NCBI GenBank assembly: GCA_024641545.1
Contig: JAHECW010000039.1
Coordinates: forward strand, 1-35,117
Source of the DNA: Acidobacteriota bacterium
GTDB taxonomy: Bacteria > Acidobacteriota > Thermoanaerobaculia > Thermoanaerobaculales > Sulfomarinibacteraceae
DNA length: 35,117 nucleotides
Reading direction: 5' to 3'
The notes under the pieces are model-generated. The model had not been told where the DNA came from and made no database searches. It worked only from the letters and a program-made list of their open reading frames with translations. Each line of letters starts with the position of its first letter. Within the stretch, counting starts at the first letter, position 1. Made by a program: the position numbers and the translations under genes. Below are positions 23,390-31,440 of the stretch, piece after piece.

Positions 23390-24880
23390 TCAGCCCGCGG
23401 ACAGAACCTGCCGCACCGCCCGTTGCCAGCCCCCGTAGAGTTCGTCACGACGGTCGTCGTCCATGACCGGTTCGAACAGCCGCTCCCGCCGCCAGGACCG
23501 TTCCAGCTCCTGCGGGTCGCTCCAGAATCCGACCCCGAGCCCGGCCAGGAAGGCGGCGCCGGCGGCGGTGGTCTCCACCAGGTTGGGACGGACCACGGGG
23601 ATCCCGAGAATGTCGGCCTGGAACTGCATGAGGACGTTGTTGGCGGCGGCGCCGCCGTCGACCCTGAGCTCGCTGATCTCGATGCCCGACTCACGGTTCA
23701 TGATGTCGACGACGTCGCGGGTCTGGTAGGCGATGCTGTCGAGGGTGGCGCGGATGATCTGGTCACGGCCGCTGCCCCGGGTCAGACCGACGACGGCGCC
23801 CCTGGCGTGCATGTCCCAGTGCGGCGCGCCGAGACCGGCGAAGGCGGGGACGACGTAGACGCCCATGGTGTCGGTGACCCGCTCTCCGATGGTCTCGGTT
23901 TCGGCCGCTGTTTCAATCAAACCCATCTCGTCGCGCAGCCACTGGACCGCCGCGCCGGTGGTGAAGATCGAGCCCTCGAGAGCGTAGGCGGGAGAGCCGT
24001 TCTCGTCGCAGCAGACCGTGGTCACCAGACCGCCGTCGGACAGCGTCGCCCGATCGCCGGTGTGGAGCACGACGAAGCTGCCGGTGCCGTAGGTCGCCTT
24101 GACCATCCCCGGACGCCAGCACGCCTGGCCGTAGAGCGCGGCCTGCTGGTCGCCGGCGATGCCCGCGACCGGGATTCCGGCCGGGATGGAGCCGAGCGCC
24201 CGGGTGGTCCCGAAGATCCCCGAGCTCGGTCGGATCTTCGGCAACATCAGACGGGGAACTTCGAAGAGCTCGAGCAGATCGGACGCCCAGCGCCGGCGGT
24301 GGATGTCGTAGAGCAGGGTGCGCGAGGCGTTGGTCGGATCGGTGGCGTGGACCTCGCCGCCGGTGAGCTTCCACAGCAGCCAGGTGTCGATGGTGCCGAA
24401 GAGAAGATCGCCCGATTCGGCGAGGGCCTGGCCGTCGGGCACCCGGTCGAGGATCCAGCGGATCTTCGACGCCGAGAAGTAGGCGTCGAGGACGAGCCCG
24501 GTGCGCTCGTGGATCCACTTCTCGTGACCGCCGGCGCGCAGGCGATCGCAGATCTCGGCGGTCTGCCGGCTCTGCCAGACGACGGCGCGGTGGACTGGGC
24601 GGCCGCTCCTCCGGTCCCAGATGACTGTGGTCTCGCGCTGGTTGGTGATGCCGATCGCCGCGAGATCGGTGCCGGCGACATCCGAGGCCTCGATCGCGCG
24701 CTCGGCGACCTCGAGCGAGACCCGCCAGATCTCGTCGGCGTCGTGCTCGACCCAGCCCGGTTTCGGGTAGTACTGGGTGAACTCGGAGTAGGCCCTGCCG
24801 AGCACTGAGCAGTCGCGGCCGATGACCAACGCGGTGGTGCCGGTGGTTCCCTGGTCGATGGCAAGCACGGCTCGCGGCAT
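23390..24880 (-). CDS. glpK: Glycerol kinase
   Basis: 496 residues, the usual length. FGGY-family kinase: DQGTTGTTALVIG at the N-terminus, ITNQRETTVIWD, WQSRQTAEICD, DAYFSASKIRWILD, FGTIDTWLLWKLTGG, AGIAGDQQAALYGQ, KATYGTGSFVV and DGGAAANNVLMQFQADILG. It phosphorylates glycerol to glycerol 3-phosphate with ATP. ATG 24880 is chosen because GAGGGGAG precedes it; an in-frame ATG at 24901 is less well placed. No GlpF, GlpD or GlpR gene is in the window. The lipase-like gene follows on the same strand. Confidence 0.95.
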   Translation of the reverse strand: MPRAVLAIDQGTTGTTALVIGRDCSVLGRAYSEFTQYYPKPGWVEHDADEIWRVSLEVAERAIEASDVAGTDLAAIGITNQRETTVIWDRRSGRPVHRAVVWQSRQTAEICDRLRAGGHEKWIHERTGLVLDAYFSASKIRWILDRVPDGQALAESGDLLFGTIDTWLLWKLTGGEVHATDPTNASRTLLYDIHRRRWASDLLELFEVPRLMLPKIRPSSGIFGTTRALGSIPAGIPVAGIAGDQQAALYGQACWRPGMVKATYGTGSFVVLHTGDRATLSDGGLVTTVCCDENGSPAYALEGSIFTTGAAVQWLRDEMGLIETAAETETIGERVTDTMGVYVVPAFAGLGAPHWDMHARGAVVGLTRGSGRDQIIRATLDSIAYQTRDVVDIMNRESGIEISELRVDGGAAANNVLMQFQADILGIPVVRPNLVETTAAGAAFLAGLGVGFWSDPQELERSWRRERLFEPVMDDDRRDELYGGWQRAVRQVLSAG

Positions 24881-24936
24881 GTCGCGTCTCCCCTCGGTCA
24901 TCGATTCTCGCCGAGATGAAGGGAAAGTCCAACCAC

Positions 24937-25130
24937 CCGCGTCCGCGTCCGCGTCCGTGCCCGACTCCGCTCCCGCTACCGCTCCCGATCCCGATGTTCA
25001 GTGTCAGCGTCCGCGACAGCGTCCGAAACAGCGACAGCGTCCGGGACAGCGGCAGCAACCTTGTCCGGGACAGCGGCAGGGACCGCGACAGCGGCAGTGG
25101 CAGCGGCAGGCAGGGTCCGCGACCGGCGTC
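24937..25130. repeat. Hexamer-periodic GC tract with two opposed arms upstream of glpK
   Basis: The left arm (24938-24997) reads in 6-bp steps: CGCGTC three times, CGTGCC, CGACTC, CGCTCC, CGCTAC, CGCTCC, CGATCC, CGATGT. The right arm (about 25007-25118) uses GTCCGC, GACAGC, GTCCGG, GGCAGC and GGCAGG in the same step. The arms are partly complementary. The 24881-25148 gap, which separates glpK from the downstream end of the MFS gene, contains only this. It is the longest hexamer tract seen and stays in register over long stretches. Confidence 0.75.
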
Positions 25131-25148
25131 AGCTTCAACGGCGGTCGC

Positions 25149-26438
25149 TCAGTTCGAACGACCCCGCAGGCACTGCTGCCGCCGTCCGAGCCACAACCCG
25201 ACGCCCAACCAGGCTCCGGCGAGGGGAATCGCTGCGAAAGCGATCCCGGTCATCCCGAGACCGAGCCAACCCATGGCGGCGTAGGACCAGGCGCCGACCT
25301 GGTCGCCGGCGCGGTAGACGAAGGTGTCGACGAAGTTCTTGGCCTTGTACTTGGTCTCGCGCGGCAGCACGGTGTAGAGCATCTCGCGGCAGGGGCGGGC
25401 GATGGCGTAGTTCGAGGCGCGGCGGATGATCTGGAAGGCCGCGATGACACCCAGGGTCGGCGCCAACCCGAGCCCGAAGAAGCCGACGACCGAGATCAGC
25501 GGCAGCCAGGCCAGGGACATGGCGATACCGATGAAGCGGACGATCCGGCCGGTGAGGAAGATCTGGGTGACGATGGTGAGGATGTTGACCGCGAGATCGA
25601 GCCTGGCGAAGAACACGGTTCGGGCCGCGCTGTCGGCAAAGACCTCGGCGACGATCTCGGCCTGCTCGAAGTAGAGGAAGGTCGACGTCACCGTGTAGAG
25701 CGACATGTAGGCGACGATCCCGAGCAGGTAGGGCGAGCGGAACACCGCGGCGATGCCGGCCATGACGCCGCCGCCGATGACTTCGTTGCCGGCGGAATTG
25801 TTGTCGCCGGCCGCCGCCGGTGAGAGATCGGAGCTGCCGCCGCGGAGCAGGCTCAGCGCGACGATCACCGCGACTTCGATCATCGCGATGGAGGCCAGGA
25901 GGAGAAAACGCGGCGCGATGTGGGTTGCCAGGCTGGCGGTGACGGCCGATCCGACGATGGCGCCGGCGCTGCCGCCGACGGCGATGAAGCCGAAGATGCG
26001 CGCCCCCTGGCCGGGCTTGAAGAGGTCCGCCATTACCGACCAGAAGATCGAGACGACAAAGAGGTTGAAGACCGAGGTCCAGATGTAGAAGACCCGCCCC
26101 ACCCAGACGGTCTGGGTTTCGTTGACGGTGCTGAGCAGGACGAGGAAAACCAGCATGCAGGCGGCGAAGAGGGTGTAGCTCAGCGGGATGAAACGGCGGC
26201 GCGGGAGGCGGGAGACCATGGCGGTGTAGATCGGGTGGGCGAGCAGCATTCCGACGAGGGTGCCGGTGAAGAGCCACGGCAGGTTGCGGATTCCGCCGGC
26301 GATCCCCATCTCGTCGCGCAGCGGCCGGATGATGAAGTAGCTCGCCATGACGAGAAAGAAGTAGAGCGCGGACAGGAGCATCGGACGGACCTCGTCGGCC
26401 TCGACCGCGACAATTCGTTGGAGCACTTTGTTCAGCAT
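25149..26438 (-). CDS. MFS-type carrier related to ATP/ADP translocases
   Basis: 429 residues with about twelve hydrophobic segments, such as LLSALYFFLVMASYFIIRPL, TGTLVGMLLAHPIYTAMV and LVFLVLLSTVN. The opening (VRPMLLSALYFFLVMASYFIIRPLRDEMGIAGG) and the segments IFGFIAVGGSAGAIVGSAV and ARPCREMLYTVLPRETKYKAKNFVDTFVYRAGD are those of the bacterial NTP/NDP-exchange (TLC/AAA) transporter relatives that are common in free-living bacteria. In obligate intracellular bacteria such carriers import ATP; in this setting the substrate is unknown and ATP exchange should not be assumed. The start has a weak ribosome-binding site (ACGAGA). It is not part of an obvious operon. Confidence 0.88.
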   Translation of the reverse strand: MLNKVLQRIVAVEADEVRPMLLSALYFFLVMASYFIIRPLRDEMGIAGGIRNLPWLFTGTLVGMLLAHPIYTAMVSRLPRRRFIPLSYTLFAACMLVFLVLLSTVNETQTVWVGRVFYIWTSVFNLFVVSIFWSVMADLFKPGQGARIFGFIAVGGSAGAIVGSAVTASLATHIAPRFLLLASIAMIEVAVIVALSLLRGGSSDLSPAAAGDNNSAGNEVIGGGVMAGIAAVFRSPYLLGIVAYMSLYTVTSTFLYFEQAEIVAEVFADSAARTVFFARLDLAVNILTIVTQIFLTGRIVRFIGIAMSLAWLPLISVVGFFGLGLAPTLGVIAAFQIIRRASNYAIARPCREMLYTVLPRETKYKAKNFVDTFVYRAGDQVGAWSYAAMGWLGLGMTGIAFAAIPLAGAWLGVGLWLGRRQQCLRGRSN

Positions 26439-26574
26439 TCTCGTACGTCAACCTGTGTTGGGGCGCGTCGATTCCGGGGTGCTCCGGGGCTCCAGGCTGA
26501 AGCCAGACACTCATTCCGCCCAACCCGGGCGGCCTGAGGTGCCGATGAGTACGAGATGAGAACGCTCGGCGGCG

Positions 26575-26622
26575 GTGCCTGGCTCCAATTTTGTTCGCCG
26601 CGAACAAAGTTGCGTGCCTGGC
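26575..26622. repeat. Palindrome TTTGTTCG-CCG-CGAACAAA flanked by GTGCCTGGC direct repeats
   Basis: TTTGTTCG (26590-26597), CCG, CGAACAAA (26601-26608) is a perfect 8-bp hairpin. GTGCCTGGC occurs on each side in direct orientation (26575-26583 and 26614-26622). The 26439-26826 gap holds this, the 130-bp element next to it and no gene. Confidence 0.75.
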
Positions 26623-26690
26623 ATCCGCACGGGAAACAAGATGAGAGCATCATGTACGGGAACGCGTTCCGGGAAGCGCGACACCAAACC

Positions 26691-26820
26691 TGATTCTCCC
26701 ATCGTTGGTGGCCGAGGGAGCCACCTTTAGCATTGTTCGGCATCGAGGTTGGGCCGACGAAGAGACGATACGAATCCGAACAATGCAAAAGATGGCACCC
26801 CGTTCGATGCCGGAAACGCG
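26691..26820 (+). repeat. Dispersed ~130-bp hairpin element, copy 1
   Basis: Left arm 26691-26740 and right arm 26776-26820 match copy 2 (31441-31569) at about 45/50 and 43/45 positions by eye, while the 35-bp centre is largely different. GCATTGTTCGG (26730-26740) and CCGAACAATGC (26776-26786) are perfect 11-bp inverted repeats, and pairing extends with mismatches to about 22 bp. A second hairpin (GGTGGC/GCCACC, 26707-26724) sits in the left arm. The right end lies about seven bases from the stop codon of the 26827 gene. Confidence 0.8.
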
Positions 26821-26826
26821 TTCCGT

Positions 26827-27996
26827 CTACGATCCGCTTTCTTCGGCGGCCTCACCCCGAGCATGCCAGGCGGCGAGGACCTGCTTCTCTTTCTCGGCGG
26901 ACAGTCCCGCCTTCGGCTTGGCGCGGCGCTCTTCCGGCAGCGAGTTCCAGTAGTCCATGGTGGTCTTGGCGGTGTCGGCGAGGGGCCGGAAGGTCAGACC
27001 GGCGTCCAGTGCGCGCCGGATGCTCGACGCCGAGAAACCGGCGTACTCGCCGACCGGGGGAACCCACACCGTCATCTCCATCCAGGGTTGGACCTCGTGC
27101 TTTTCGAGGAAATCGGCCTCCACCCAGGTGAAGGAGATCTCGTTGTCGACGGCGGCCCGGATGCCGTGGAGCATCCCGGCGATGCTCATGGGCGAGCGTG
27201 GGCCGGTTCCGTTGTAGGTGCCGACGGCCTTGTTCTCGACCAGCCGGATGTACCACTCGCCGAGGTCGCGGCAGTCGATGAACTGGACCGGGTCGTCGGG
27301 GTTGCCCGGGGCCATGACCTCGCCGCCGCGGAAGATCCGGATCGGCCAGTAGGAGAATCGATCCGAGTAGTCGCCGGGGCCGACGATGAGCCCGGGTCGG
27401 ACGACGACGGCCCTGTCGGGGAAGGCCTTGCGGGTCTCCTCCTCACAGCGCGCCTTGAGCGGGCCGTAGTTTTCCCCGGTGATGTCCTTGGTGGTCAGAA
27501 CCCCGGCCTCGTCCTCGGCGGAGATCCGCCCGACCGCGGCGGTCTCGTCGGCGCCCGGAATCGACGAGTCGGCATAGGCCGAGATCGACGAGGTGTAGAG
27601 ATAGAGATCGGCGGCGCCGGCGAGCAGGCCGGCCGACTCGCTGACCCACCGGGGGATGGATGCGGTGTTGTCGATGACGACGTCCCAACGCCGGCCGTCG
27701 GCGACGGCCTTTTCGAGGGCCGAGATGTCGTCGTTGCGGTCGCCGGTGATGCGCTCGACCTCGGGGAAGAGATGGGAGTTGGTCTTGCCGCGGTTGAAGA
27801 GGGTCAGCTTGTGGCCGCGGGCAAGGGCGTACTCCACCATGGGTGGCCCGATCAATCCAGTTCCGCCGAGGACGAGGATCTCGAGCGGCTTTGCGGCTGC
27901 TTCCGCAGCTGCTTTTGTGGTGTGGGCGGCGGCGAGACCGGCGGCGCCGGCGGCGAGGACGGACAGCTGGACGAACTCACGTCGGTTGGTGGGCAT
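26827..27996 (-). CDS. Tat-exported extended SDR (NAD-dependent epimerase/dehydratase-like)
   Basis: 389 residues. A Tat signal is visible: TNRREFVQLSVLAAGAAGLAAA. The Rossmann fold starts with ILVLGGTGLIGPPMVEYALARGH (about residues 39-61), continues FNRGKTN and TGDRNDD, and has YTSSISAYAD at the catalytic Ser/Tyr region. RPGLIVGPGDYSDRF and VQFIDCRDLGEWYIRLVE are characteristic of the extended SDR group with isoflavone-reductase or epimerase resemblance. The usual YxxxK is not evident at the normal place (SAYADSS follows the serines; ENYGPLK, residues about 176-182, may supply the Tyr and Lys). An exported NAD(P)-binding protein would need to fold with cofactor before Tat transport. The substrate is unknown. 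The ribosome-binding site is GGAG, eight bases upstream. Confidence 0.85.
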   Translation of the reverse strand: MPTNRREFVQLSVLAAGAAGLAAAHTTKAAAEAAAKPLEILVLGGTGLIGPPMVEYALARGHKLTLFNRGKTNSHLFPEVERITGDRNDDISALEKAVADGRRWDVVIDNTASIPRWVSESAGLLAGAADLYLYTSSISAYADSSIPGADETAAVGRISAEDEAGVLTTKDITGENYGPLKARCEEETRKAFPDRAVVVRPGLIVGPGDYSDRFSYWPIRIFRGGEVMAPGNPDDPVQFIDCRDLGEWYIRLVENKAVGTYNGTGPRSPMSIAGMLHGIRAAVDNEISFTWVEADFLEKHEVQPWMEMTVWVPPVGEYAGFSASSIRRALDAGLTFRPLADTAKTTMDYWNSLPEERRAKPKAGLSAEKEKQVLAAWHARGEAAEESGS

Positions 27997-28107
27997 CTCC
28001 TGAACTCCTTACCGGCACGATCGCGTGCCGGATGAGTATACGAGCGCCCGGGGGACGGGTTTGAAGCGGACCGGGTAGGATGAGGTGTCAATTTTGGATT
28101 GTGAATC

Positions 28108-28246
28108 GGGAGTGAGGAGAGAGAAGGTTAGAAAGTGAGGAAGTGAAGAAGTATCTGGTGAGACAGGGTTGTGATCCATCTCACGTCTCACCTTGAAATC
28201 CTCACCTTCTCACCTTCTAACCTCCTGACTTCCTCACTCCCTCGAG
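28108..28246. repeat. Heptad-type inverted repeat upstream of the SDR gene
   Basis: The purine arm 28108-28148 and the reverse complement of the pyrimidine arm 28201-28241 both begin GGGAGTGAGGA and share GGTTAGAA; identity is roughly 80% by eye with one 1-base offset. About 50 bases separate the arms. The right arm ends about a dozen bases before the SDR start codon, next to its GAAGGG ribosome-binding site. 27997-28258 contains no gene. Confidence 0.75.
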
Positions 28247-28258
28247 AAGGGAATCTGC

Positions 28259-29080
28259 ATGGCCAAGCGGCTCGATGGCAAGGTGGCGTTCATCACCGGG
28301 GCCTCGTCGGGGATCGGTGCGGCGATGGCGCGCGACTTCGCCCGCCGCGGCGCCGATGTCGTGCTCACGGCCCGGCGTTGGGAACGGCTCGAAGCGCTCG
28401 CGCTCGAGATCCGCGCCCAGGGCCGGCGGGCGGTCGTGGTGCAGTGCGACGTCACGGTCGACGGCGATCTCGAAGCGGCGGCGGCCGAAGCCGTGGACAA
28501 GCTCGGCCGCATCGACTGGGTTGTCGCCAACGCGGGTTTCGGCGTCGCCGGCTGGTTCCACCGTCGCGATCTTGCAGATTACCGGCGGCAGTTCGAGACC
28601 AATGTCTTCGGCGTGCTCCGGGCGGCGTTCGCCACCTTCGATGCCCTGCAGGCTTCGCACGGCTGCTTCGCCGTGATGGGGTCGGTCATGGGGCACGTCG
28701 CCACGCCGGGAAGCTCACCCTACGCCATGAGCAAGCACGCGGTTCGCGCGCTCGCCACGGCGCTGCGCCACGAGTGGCGGCCGCGGGGGGTCTCGGTCAC
28801 CCTGCTCTCACCGGGGTTCATCGATTCGGAGATCCGTCAGGTCGACAACGAGGGCCGGCGCAACCCCGAGGCGCGGGACACCATCCCGAGGTGGATCCGC
28901 ATGCGCACCGACACCGCCGCCCGCAAGATGGTGTCGGCGGTTGTGCGGCGGAAACGCGAAGCGGTGGTCACCTTTCACGGCAAGGTCGCCGTCTTTCTCT
29001 CCCGCTACGCACCGGGCCTCTTCGATTCCCTGGTCCGGGTATTCGGAGTGAGGAGCTCGCGGACCAAGAACTCCACGTGA
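28259..29080 (+). CDS. Classical short-chain dehydrogenase/reductase
   Basis: 273 residues. A textbook SDR: VAFITGASSGIGAAMARDFARRG (cofactor-binding TGxxxGIG, about residues 13-20), DVTVDGD, VVANAGFG (NAG), the catalytic serine in MGSVMGHV, YAMSKHA (YxxxK) and SPGFIDSE after it. Arginines after the first strand (TARRWERLEAL) favour NADP(H). The C-terminal 70 residues (RKMVSAVVRRKREAVVTFHGKV... LSRYAPGLFDSLVRVFG) resemble those of membrane-associated DHRS7/11-beta-HSD-like SDRs and end in an amphipathic stretch. The substrate is unknown. It is transcribed alone, preceded by the heptad inverted repeat. Confidence 0.92.
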   Translation: MAKRLDGKVAFITGASSGIGAAMARDFARRGADVVLTARRWERLEALALEIRAQGRRAVVVQCDVTVDGDLEAAAAEAVDKLGRIDWVVANAGFGVAGWFHRRDLADYRRQFETNVFGVLRAAFATFDALQASHGCFAVMGSVMGHVATPGSSPYAMSKHAVRALATALRHEWRPRGVSVTLLSPGFIDSEIRQVDNEGRRNPEARDTIPRWIRMRTDTAARKMVSAVVRRKREAVVTFHGKVAVFLSRYAPGLFDSLVRVFGVRSSRTKNST

Positions 29081-29160
29081 CGGGCCGCGGGCGCGGCTTT
29101 GTTGAACACTCGTCTCGATTTCCGACCCCCGAAGTTGACATGACGTTGACGATCGAGAGC

Positions 29161-29188
29161 TTGACGGTCGCGGGCGGTTTGCTACGCT
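29161..29188 (+). promoter_or_regulatory. Possible promoter for the GGDEF-EAL gene
   Basis: TTGACG (29161-29166), a 16-bp spacer and TACGCT (29183-29188) lie 15 bp before the start codon, giving a short leader. Two further TTGAC boxes at 29137 and 29148 precede it, which could be alternative -35 elements or binding sites. Confidence 0.35.
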
Positions 29189-29203
29189 CCAATCAAGCCT
29201 TGG

Positions 29204-31426
29204 ATGGTCAATGTGGAAAACGAACGGGAAAAGGCGCCCTCGCAACGGCATTTGAGTGCCCTTGCGAGACCTGCGGACGGGGCTCGGCCGGAACGGGCCG
29301 ATGCGGCTCCCGACGGGGTGGAGGATCGTCTGGTGGTCCTCACGGTGCTGCCGAGCGCAGCCGAAACCGATCTGATTCGTTCCCAGCTCTCCGAGGCGTT
29401 TGACGCCGTCGTCATCACGTCCACGCTGACCCTCTCCGGTGCCGTGGATCGGGTCGCGGCCGGTGGGATCGACATCGTTTTGCTCGGTCTCGACCTTCCC
29501 GACAGCTCGGGGCTGTCCACCTTTCAACGAATGTTCGACTGCGCCCCCGATCTCCCGATCGTCGTCATGGTCGATCGGGAAGGCGAAGACCTCGCGCTGA
29601 GGGCCATTTCCCAGGGTTGCCAGGGTTTTCTGACCCGTTTCGAGATCGGCCCGAAACAATTGCGGCGCAGCATCGTGGCCTCGGTGGAACGGCAGCGGGC
29701 GCTTCGCACGATCCGCCGCGACGCCGAGCGGTACTCGTTGGCCATCAACGGGACGAGCGACGGGCTGTGGGACTGGGACCTGGAAAGCGATGCCGTGTTC
29801 TATTCGGCGCGGTGGAACGGCCTCATGGGCCTTCCCGAGCGCGATGTGGTCGCCGGTCCGTACCACTGGTTCGACCGGGTCCACCCCGACGACCTTTCCG
29901 GGTTGAAGGACATGCTCATCGAGCACCTGAGCGGCAACGCCCGCCATTTCGAGCACGAGTACCGGGTCCGCGGCACCGGAGGCGACTATCTCTGGGTGCT
30001 GTCGAGGGGCCTCGTGGTGCGGAATCTCGGCGGCGAGACCCGTCGGATCGCCGGGTCGATGACCGACATCACCGAGCGCAAGCTCGCGGAGAAGCTCCTG
30101 GCATTCGGCGCCCTCCACGACGAGCTCACCGGGCTCGCCAATCGAACGCTCTTCAAAGACCGGTTGGCGGTGGCCCTCAAAACGATGAAACGCCAGTCGG
30201 GACCTCCCTTCGGTGTTCTCTTCCTCGACCTGGATCGTTTCAAGAGGGTCAACGACACCTTCGGACACTCGGTGGGCGATCGTCTCCTGGTGGAGATCTC
30301 CCGGCGCCTCGAGACCTTTCTGCGGCCCGGCGACACCCTCGCCCGGCTCGGTGGCGACGAGTTCGGGATCCTGGTGGCCGATGCGCCCAGCGTTTCCGAC
30401 GCGCTGCATGTGGCCGAACGGGTCCAGGAGCGGCTCAGGCTCCCCTTCGCCGTCGACGATCGCACCCTCGAGGTCTCGGCGAGCATCGGAATCGCCCTGA
30501 GCGCCACCGGGTACGACGAACCCGAGGAGATCCTCCACGACGCGGATGTCGCCATGTACCGCGCCAAGGCCGCAGGGCGGGGCCAGACCCAGGTTTTCGA
30601 CCCGTTGATGCATCGCTCCGCGGTCGCGCTCATGCGCTTGGAAGGCGAGCTCCGCCACGCGGTCGATCACGACGAGTTCGTGATGTACTACCAGCCCGTC
30701 GTGTCATTCGATCGCGGCCGGGTGGTCGGTTTCGAGGCGCTGGTTCGGTGGAACCACCCGGAACGGGGCCTGCTCCAACCGGGCCAGTTCTTTGCCATCG
30801 CCGAGGAGTCGGGGCTGGCGAACGCCATCGGTTGGTGGGCGATGGAGGACGCGTGCCGCCAGCTCGTCGAGTGGCACCGGCGGTTTCCGGAGAATCCGAC
30901 GCTGTGGGTCTCGGTCAACATCTCGGATCGGCTCTTCATGCAGGCCGACATGGTGAGCCGCGCCAGGGCCATTCTCGCCGACACCGGTCTCGACCCCGCG
31001 ACCCTGCGCCTCGAGTTCCGCGAAGAGGTGGTGGTCCGTCACGCGGAGCAGGCGATCGCCAAACTCGAAGAGCTCCGCCGGCTCGGGATCCGATTGGCGG
31101 TCGACGACTTCGGAAGCGGTCTCTCGCACCTGAGCTTTCTCCAGAGCTTCCGCTACGACACTCTCAAGATCGACCCCTCCTACATCAACGCCCTCGGAGG
31201 CGACGCGCCCACCATGATCGAGACCATTCTCTCGATGGCCGACGGATTCGGCATCGGGGTCATCGCCGAGGGGGTGGAGACCGCGGATCAGGCCGACCGC
31301 CTGCGCCGGCTTCGCTGCCCCGAGGGCCAGGGGTTCTGGTTCGCGCGCCCGGTGATGCCGACCGACGCCGAGCACCTCATCGTCAATACCCCGGAGTGGT
31401 GGGCGATGGGCGGGCAGGCGCACTAG
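29204..31426 (+). CDS. Pseudo-receiver/PAS/GGDEF/EAL cyclic-di-GMP signalling protein
   Basis: 740 residues. A response-regulator receiver fold (about 40-165) lacks its key residues: the phosphoacceptor site reads DIVLLGLDLPD (Gly95 for Asp), the conserved Lys is Arg145 (FLTRFE) and the acidic pair near the N-terminus is absent. A PAS domain follows (about 172-295, with WDWDLESDAVFYSARW and ending in MTDITERK). The GGDEF domain (about 300-465) has intact GGDEF (383-387) and an I-site RPGD (374-377) at the standard spacing, so feedback inhibition is likely. The EAL domain (about 475-725) keeps EAL (511-513), DDFGSG (634-639), LKID (K655) and AEGVE (E689). Both catalytic domains look usable, so it may make or degrade cyclic di-GMP, with PAS the likely input. 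The ribosome-binding site is poor. Confidence 0.92.
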   Translation: MVNVENEREKAPSQRHLSALARPADGARPERADAAPDGVEDRLVVLTVLPSAAETDLIRSQLSEAFDAVVITSTLTLSGAVDRVAAGGIDIVLLGLDLPDSSGLSTFQRMFDCAPDLPIVVMVDREGEDLALRAISQGCQGFLTRFEIGPKQLRRSIVASVERQRALRTIRRDAERYSLAINGTSDGLWDWDLESDAVFYSARWNGLMGLPERDVVAGPYHWFDRVHPDDLSGLKDMLIEHLSGNARHFEHEYRVRGTGGDYLWVLSRGLVVRNLGGETRRIAGSMTDITERKLAEKLLAFGALHDELTGLANRTLFKDRLAVALKTMKRQSGPPFGVLFLDLDRFKRVNDTFGHSVGDRLLVEISRRLETFLRPGDTLARLGGDEFGILVADAPSVSDALHVAERVQERLRLPFAVDDRTLEVSASIGIALSATGYDEPEEILHDADVAMYRAKAAGRGQTQVFDPLMHRSAVALMRLEGELRHAVDHDEFVMYYQPVVSFDRGRVVGFEALVRWNHPERGLLQPGQFFAIAEESGLANAIGWWAMEDACRQLVEWHRRFPENPTLWVSVNISDRLFMQADMVSRARAILADTGLDPATLRLEFREEVVVRHAEQAIAKLEELRRLGIRLAVDDFGSGLSHLSFLQSFRYDTLKIDPSYINALGGDAPTMIETILSMADGFGIGVIAEGVETADQADRLRRLRCPEGQGFWFARPVMPTDAEHLIVNTPEWWAMGGQAH

Positions 31427-31440
31427 CGATTTTCCGGGCT

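Noticed and set aside
26691-26820. Conserved peptide encoded by the 130-bp element (minus strand reads NNAKGGS...GH in both copies)
   Set aside because: Conservation is at the nucleotide level in inverted arms, the frame is not closed by a start and stop common to both copies, and the centre diverges without codon bias.
28808-30670. Minus-strand open frame of 620 codons opposite the SDR and GGDEF-EAL genes
   Set aside because: Crosses two well-supported genes and an intergenic region; a shadow frame.
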